A DNA stretch of 64,000 bases from Haberlea rhodopensis. Lineage: Eukaryota > Streptophyta > Magnoliopsida > Lamiales > Gesneriaceae. Shown piece after piece: positions 59,126 to 64,000 of this stretch. Every line of letters begins with the position of its first letter. Position 1 is the first letter of the stretch. The translations under genes and the position numbers were made by a program. The notes under the pieces were generated by a model. The model had not been told where the DNA came from, ran no database searches, and worked only from the letters and a program-made list of their open reading frames with translations. The stretch spans positions 1 through 64,000 of the forward strand of contig CAJQUN010000397.1 of assembly GCA_907163345.1 (NCBI GenBank), given 5' to 3'.

Positions 59126-61925
59126 CTAGCGTTTGATACTGACCAATAAAGGATAACAGTGATCCGACTCATAGCTGGACCAGGATTCGTTGCCATGGAG
59201 ATATTCTTGATGACGCTTCCAAATTGTTGTATCATAGTTCTCTGTTATGCTGAAGTGCAGGCCATTGTCCTTAACTTCAGCCAGAAACTTATCCAACGAA
59301 TCACCTCTTCTGGGGCTAAAAAGTATGGCTTCTGAGGGTCCATCTACTTTTAGCAAGCATTTGATTGTTCGAGCAAGGCCTTTGTGGAATTCTTTAAAAA
59401 AAGTGCTGCAAAATCAGAAAATAAAGCCAAACCAGTAAGATTTATATAATGGTAAAAAAATTCATTCAGGTAATAGGATTGCTGTAAAAGGTCCATGAGG
59501 ATTGAGAAATCGTAGTTTGGCACTGAAAATACCATGTCCCCCATGACCAATGCAAGATGAGGGATATTCTCTGTTTTATACGTGATAAAAATTAACATTG
59601 TCTGCAAATTCTATGATTTCCAATCAGTCATGTCATCGGTAGATTCACAACTATAAATGAATCAACTTTCAAAATAAAGGAGATCTTTACACGACATGCA
59701 TGCATGAAAAGTAGATGCTGACAAAGAGACTCGAACTTGAGTTCATAGGAGAACCAGTTACCAGTCACTTGCGACGATGACATCAAAGGTACCATCGATC
59801 TCTGAAACTTCATGCTGACCCCAATGTAGCATCATTGACTTCACCTTTGTGTTGCCAAATGATGCAGCATTGGCATCAATATTATGCTGAATATCTGGTT
59901 GTTAAGAACTCCAATTCTTGGTGAGAAGCAACTCATGATAAAAAGATGCACATTGATAAATGAAAGAAACTAGTGTAGTCATCGATATGGTGTCAAAAGA
60001 GTTTTATAAAACAAAACCTAAATTATAGAACATTAATATGCAATAAAGGTGCAGTGGTACCGTGTTTGTAACATGAATATTCATTAATGGGACAATTTTT
60101 TCTCCAAAAATATTCATAGTTTCTGAGTTCCTGGTTTCCTAATTTGAAAATTGTCAAAGTTGATGGGCTAAGAAACTCAAAAGTATATTGCCCAAGAAAA
60201 GACAGTAATACTTCGTTTGGAGCATGCTGCACAAAGTCGGATGCGGATGTTACAATTTTCTGCCAACCACACGCATGATCTGATGTGCTAGAACTTATAA
60301 GTACTCCCAAATTTCATTTCGTTATAAGACCTAGTCCGAAGGATACAATTAACTACTTGAGGATTACCATCTGATATCATGACTTCAGATACATCTGTGA
60401 CCGTTGCAATAGCTAAGCCAGCTAGCCCATAGCCTGCTCCAAGTTCGATTACTCTTTTATCTCTGGAAATTTTAGAAAGAATGAAAAATAAACCAAGGGG
60501 AAACACCACCGGACTATGATTAATTCAATAAGTAATGATGAACCTGAAGCTATCACGACGTAACAAGCAATAATAAGCAAGTACATCCTCAGAAGGCCAT
60601 TGACCTATTCAAGAACAAAAACAAAGACTGTGAGTCAATGCTGGAAAAAAAGTATTCACCTATGGCAGTGTTCGGAAGAAGCAGCCTGAGTATGGTTGAT
60701 AGGTATTACATCAGAAGCAGAAAAAATCGCCTACTAAAAATTCTAAAGACGCAAATTTCAAATATGATCCAATGAATAGCATCGATCATTTTTCCTCATT
60801 CTATCCTCCTTCAAAATCGTCTTTTCCTCAAGGTGAAAATTAGAAACAGAAAGAAAGCCTAAGAAAATCTACATAATGAAAATTGGACCCAACTGATTCC
60901 AAATATTCGGTCTTGCTTTGTTTCCCACCCAACATTGCAGAAAGACCCAATATGGCTGACTATTGTGGTAATGACAGATGAGACTGGTTGCTCAAGGATC
61001 AAAACTTTTACTGTAAGTGCATTGCAACAAATCAAGATGAAACGAAATAGTATGTTCTACTTACAGACAAGTCCGGTATTGTCAATTTCGTATCTATTGC
61101 AGATTTCAAAATCATCGAGATCCGCACAATCTTCCAATTTTTGACTGCATCAAGCTCCACAAGTTATAAATTGCCACTCGCCAACCAACGTCAGCTACAT
61201 AGAGCACAATTATGAAAACAAAAGACTACAGCGAGCTGCTAAGATTTTCGAAAGGATCAGAGTGGCTGTTTATTTGTTTAAGGAGCAGAGAGAATGTAGA
61301 AATTTTAAAAAAATGAAAAGAATGATTGCAATAAGTGTATTAATATTTTGACACCAAAGCAGTAGAAAAATCATCAGCATGATATAGGAGTGAAAATTTC
61401 AAATCACTGCCATACAATGATGAGCTAACATTTCTTAAACTCGAAACAATTCCCATGAAATCGATATTCTATAGACTTCCTAACCTGATCCAATCATAAT
61501 GAAAGAAATAACAAGTCCATAATTAAAGTAAACGGAATGTTAAAGCACGTAAATTTGACTAAACTCACCGGAGAAACAGCTTCGGAGCACTAGGAAGAGG
61601 TAATATGTAGCAGAAACAAACATCTCTGCGACTTTCCATTGAAGAAAATTCTGGATATTTTTCGACATCTTTATCCACTAAATGGAAAGGTATCAAATTG
61701 AACCCAATTTTCGTTCTTCGCGAAATTTGATTCAAATGGATTGCTTCTAATGGGTTTGCTGCAAATATTTCGCTATTAAACAGAAGCTAAAAGTATTATG
61801 TGTATATCGCAATCTTCAACGGTGTGCTCACCGGAAATAAATGGGCGGCGCATAAGGGCGCGACGTAGGATTCGCCACCGCAAAGAGGAAGACGTTGGAG
61901 TTGCTTTTGCGTTATCAGTCTCCAT
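59126..61925 (-). CDS. CaMKMT: Calmodulin-lysine N-methyltransferase, seven exons
   Basis: This SAM-dependent enzyme of the methyltransferase-16 family trimethylates a conserved lysine of calmodulin and so tunes calcium signalling. Exons in transcript order: 61,925-61,832, 61,758-61,569, 61,144-61,065, 60,604-60,544, 60,462-60,347, 59,894-59,762 and 59,405-59,126 (954 nt, 317 residues; plant homologues are about 300-320). Introns are GT-AG and codon joins preserve family motifs: ISRRTKIGFNLIP, WPSEDVLAYYC, the SAM-binding VIELGAGYGLAGLAIA, VMISDGNPQVVNYIQHNI, the DVIVASDCTFF segment and HCYPLLVSIKR at the end. The start is the first ATG, giving METDNAKATP before the conserved SLRWRILRRAL. The intron after exon 5 begins inside a frame that runs on to a stop at about 60,288, so the exon end (T|gtatcc) is set by the conserved NYIQHNI junction. 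Confidence 0.93.
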
Positions 61926-62869
61926 TTGATGCTTCGATTAGCAAATCAGACGCTGTGCCGTTTACTGTGGCAAGTTTTTTCTTTTTTCTTGACAATCAAT
62001 CAAAGATTTTTGTTTTTTGTTTGAAAAAAATGGTTTTTGATCTTCTCAATCCAAACCGAAGAATTCAATAACATGATTCGTAAGTATTAAATTTTTAGAC
62101 ATGAAATTTATTTTAACAAATTTATTATCGTGCAAAAATTAAACAAATAATAGTAATTTACCAGTATCTACTTTTACAACGTGGATAAAAATATAACAAA
62201 TTAAAAGAGAAGTAATCCGAAGAACGCAATGAAAAACTTTAGACTGCCACGTGTCGCCGTGCATCATAGCTCGTGGTAGACGCTAGAGCTTTTTCTGGTG
62301 TAGAATTTTAACCATTTTGCAACTTGTTAAGTTCAAAAAAATTATTATATATTTTTTGAGAATATTAAAAAAGTCAGTTTTGAAAAATTCTTATCCAAAA
62401 GTTCTCGAAAACTTGGGTGAATAAAAATTTGTTTGATTCCAAATTTCTTGACTGGATTTTTTGTAATTTGATAGAAAAAATTTTAAAATAAGTTTTACCG
62501 TAGAAAGATTTTAAATTACTTTCAAATTAATGTACATGATTACAAGGTAATGTTCTATAAAAATCCTAATTTGTTTCCTATTTATCTTAATTTAATATAT
62601 TTTAGAAAATAAAAATTTTAAAAAATAATAACAGGCCTTGTGGGCTACCGGTTTTTAAGCTTACGGGGCCATGTTTTAGCCCGATTTTTTCGGTCCGTGC
62701 CAAATTTTGGGTCATGACAACTCTGGCCCATTTTCACCCTGATAACAGGTATATCCCAACTCCGGCGAATAAAAACCCAAATACTTTCCTGGAAACGAAG
62801 CTATACGAGACGAGCTACTCATTCGATACCCTTTCCATTTCTTTGATCAATCTGATATTCGCGGCAGTC
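61926..62869. promoter_or_regulatory. Shared head-to-head intergenic region of CaMKMT and RPN10
   Basis: It is 944 bp between the two start codons, so both promoters and 5' leaders lie here. GGCCCATTT at 62,725-62,733 fits the UP1-type GGCCCAWWW motif found upstream of many plant growth-linked genes, about 140 bp before the RPN10 ATG. A GC-richer block at 62,633-62,700 stands out from AT-rich surroundings and may be an old repeat. The centre is AT-rich without clear signals. Confidence 0.55.
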
Positions 62870-64000
62870 ATGGTGCTTGAGGTCTGTTCTAAGTTTTCCG
62901 TACTTCGTTTTCTCAGAATTAGGGTTTATTGTATGTCCATTTGTTTGTTTACTGCCTTGTTTGTCAAAATAGGCGACAATGATCTGCATTGATAATTCTG
63001 AGTGGATGCGCAACGGTGATTACTCTCCCAATCGATTTCAAGCTCAATCCGATGCCGTTAATCTAATTTGTGGAGCTAAGACTCAAGTATTTTATTAATT
63101 TTTTTCACTGATTTCGGTTTAAATATCTGTCGCCTGTTATTTTTCTTGTGATTAGGGTCCTATTTTCTTGTGCTCCGACCTCTTGTTAATTCGAAGCGCT
63201 ATTTTTAGCTATTTGTGGTACACACTTTAACACGTGGTTCAATTGTATTGTAGTCCAATCCGGAGAACACGGTCGGCATATTAACGATGGCAGGAAAAGG
63301 GGTTCGCGTATTGGTCACTCCGACTAGTGATCTCGGAAAAATCTTGGCTTGCATGCATGGTCAGCTTGGATTCTTTAATTTTACAGTTTTAAATATCTTA
63401 TTGTTTTTTAGTTTTTTATTTTTTTGCGCTCCATGAATAATGGTGCTGATGATTAGAAGCTGAGAATTCTAGAGTTACCCCCAAAAAAGGAAATAGGCTT
63501 GGTCTCGTATGGATATGAAAATGAGTTAGAGGTCATGGTCGATAAATTAGCATGGTGGTGGTATAGTTGGATTCTCAAGGCTTAGAGTGTGGACTTTGGG
63601 TTTGGGTATGCATTTGATGCATGAATGTTTTAAAAAATTTTGAGGTAAAGTTATGTAAATGTGTCTCTGGTCTGGAGCGTGCAATTTTAAATTGACTTAG
63701 TTATCTTATCTTCTATCTTTTTTGTGATTGCCATTTTTTTTTACATTATTGGGAATGGACGGTCATTGTTCTTTGCTGTTTTAGGCTTAGACATTGGTGG
63801 TGAGAAGAACTTGACTGCTGGGATCCAGGTGGCACAATTGGCTCTCAAGCATCGACAAAACAAGAAGCAACAACAAAGGATAATTGTGTTTGCGGGAAGG
63901 TAGAACTCAACTCACCATTAGTGAATTTAAAGTCCTTTTTGTCTTTATTTTTCTTTTCAACTTTACATATTTTTAATTGCTGTGTTTTTAGTCCTGTTAA
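62870..64000 (+). CDS. RPN10: RPN10, 26S proteasome ubiquitin receptor subunit, 5' part (runs off the window)
   Basis: RPN10 sits at the hinge of base and lid in the 26S proteasome and captures polyubiquitinated substrates. Exons in the window: 62,870-62,881, 62,973-63,086, 63,254-63,359, 63,785-63,899 and the start of exon 5 at 63,992. They encode the N-terminal von Willebrand factor A domain: MVLEATMICIDNSEWMRNGD, SRFQA-like NRFQAQSDAVNLICGAK, NTVGILTMAGKGVRVLVTP, ACMHGLDIGGEKNLTAGIQ and RIIVFAGSPV. Exon 1 has only four codons, as in plant homologues. The ubiquitin-interacting motifs lie beyond the window. The gene is complete and ordinary as far as it can be read. Confidence 0.93.

Noticed and set aside
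60288..60346. Read-through of methyltransferase exon 5 to the stop at 60,288 as a truncated protein
   Set aside because: A donor at 60,346 restores the conserved NYIQHNI join with exon 6, and the total frame is intact.

Overview
This window is plant nuclear DNA, most likely from a eudicot. It is AT-rich, its genes are split by GT-AG introns, and it is dense in plant-type Ty1/copia, LINE, Mutator-like and TRIM elements. Every host gene is a recognisable plant housekeeping or stress gene. I cannot name the species. All exon models come from splice signals, reading-frame continuity and family knowledge. No transcript was seen.

Layout. (1) 1-14,450 is a nest of transposons with no supported host gene. 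A small TRIM-like retroelement array (LTR-internal-LTR-internal-LTR, minus orientation, 182-bp LTRs) spans 1,215-10,224. Its left LTR is split by a 2.05-kb Mutator-like foldback element with a perfect 9-bp target duplication. Its second internal region is split by a decayed 5.8-kb copia element with a perfect 5-bp target duplication. A probable LTR fragment carrying a hAT-like insert fills about 12.2-14.1 kb. (2) 14,887-54,763 (+) is one complete gene of 35 coding exons (11,739 nt, 3,912 codons plus stop) for TRA1/TRRAP, the giant pseudokinase scaffold of SAGA and NuA4 histone acetyltransferase complexes. Its introns hold two copia elements, a LINE nested in one of them, LINE tails, an LTR-plus-PBS remnant and a tRNA-Gln-like sequence. 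(3) 55,056-55,226 (+) is an isolated exon-like piece of ferredoxin-NADP+ reductase. (4) 57,100-58,619 (+) is a three-exon thaumatin-like protein with a signal peptide and a C-terminal GPI-type tail. (5) 59,126-61,925 (-) is a seven-exon calmodulin-lysine N-methyltransferase. (6) 62,870-64,000 (+) is the 5' part of RPN10, the ubiquitin receptor of the 26S proteasome, head-to-head with the methyltransferase across a 944-bp shared intergenic region.

The host genes have no shared pathway beyond general nuclear and proteostasis roles; this is ordinary plant gene order. The most notable content is structural: layered transposon nesting that can be put in time order, strong antisense orientation of LTR elements inside TRA1, and a few features that could affect transcripts (an in-frame alternative donor in TRA1, intron retention in the thaumatin-like gene, and tandem AG|GT motifs). 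I saw no convincing new biological system.
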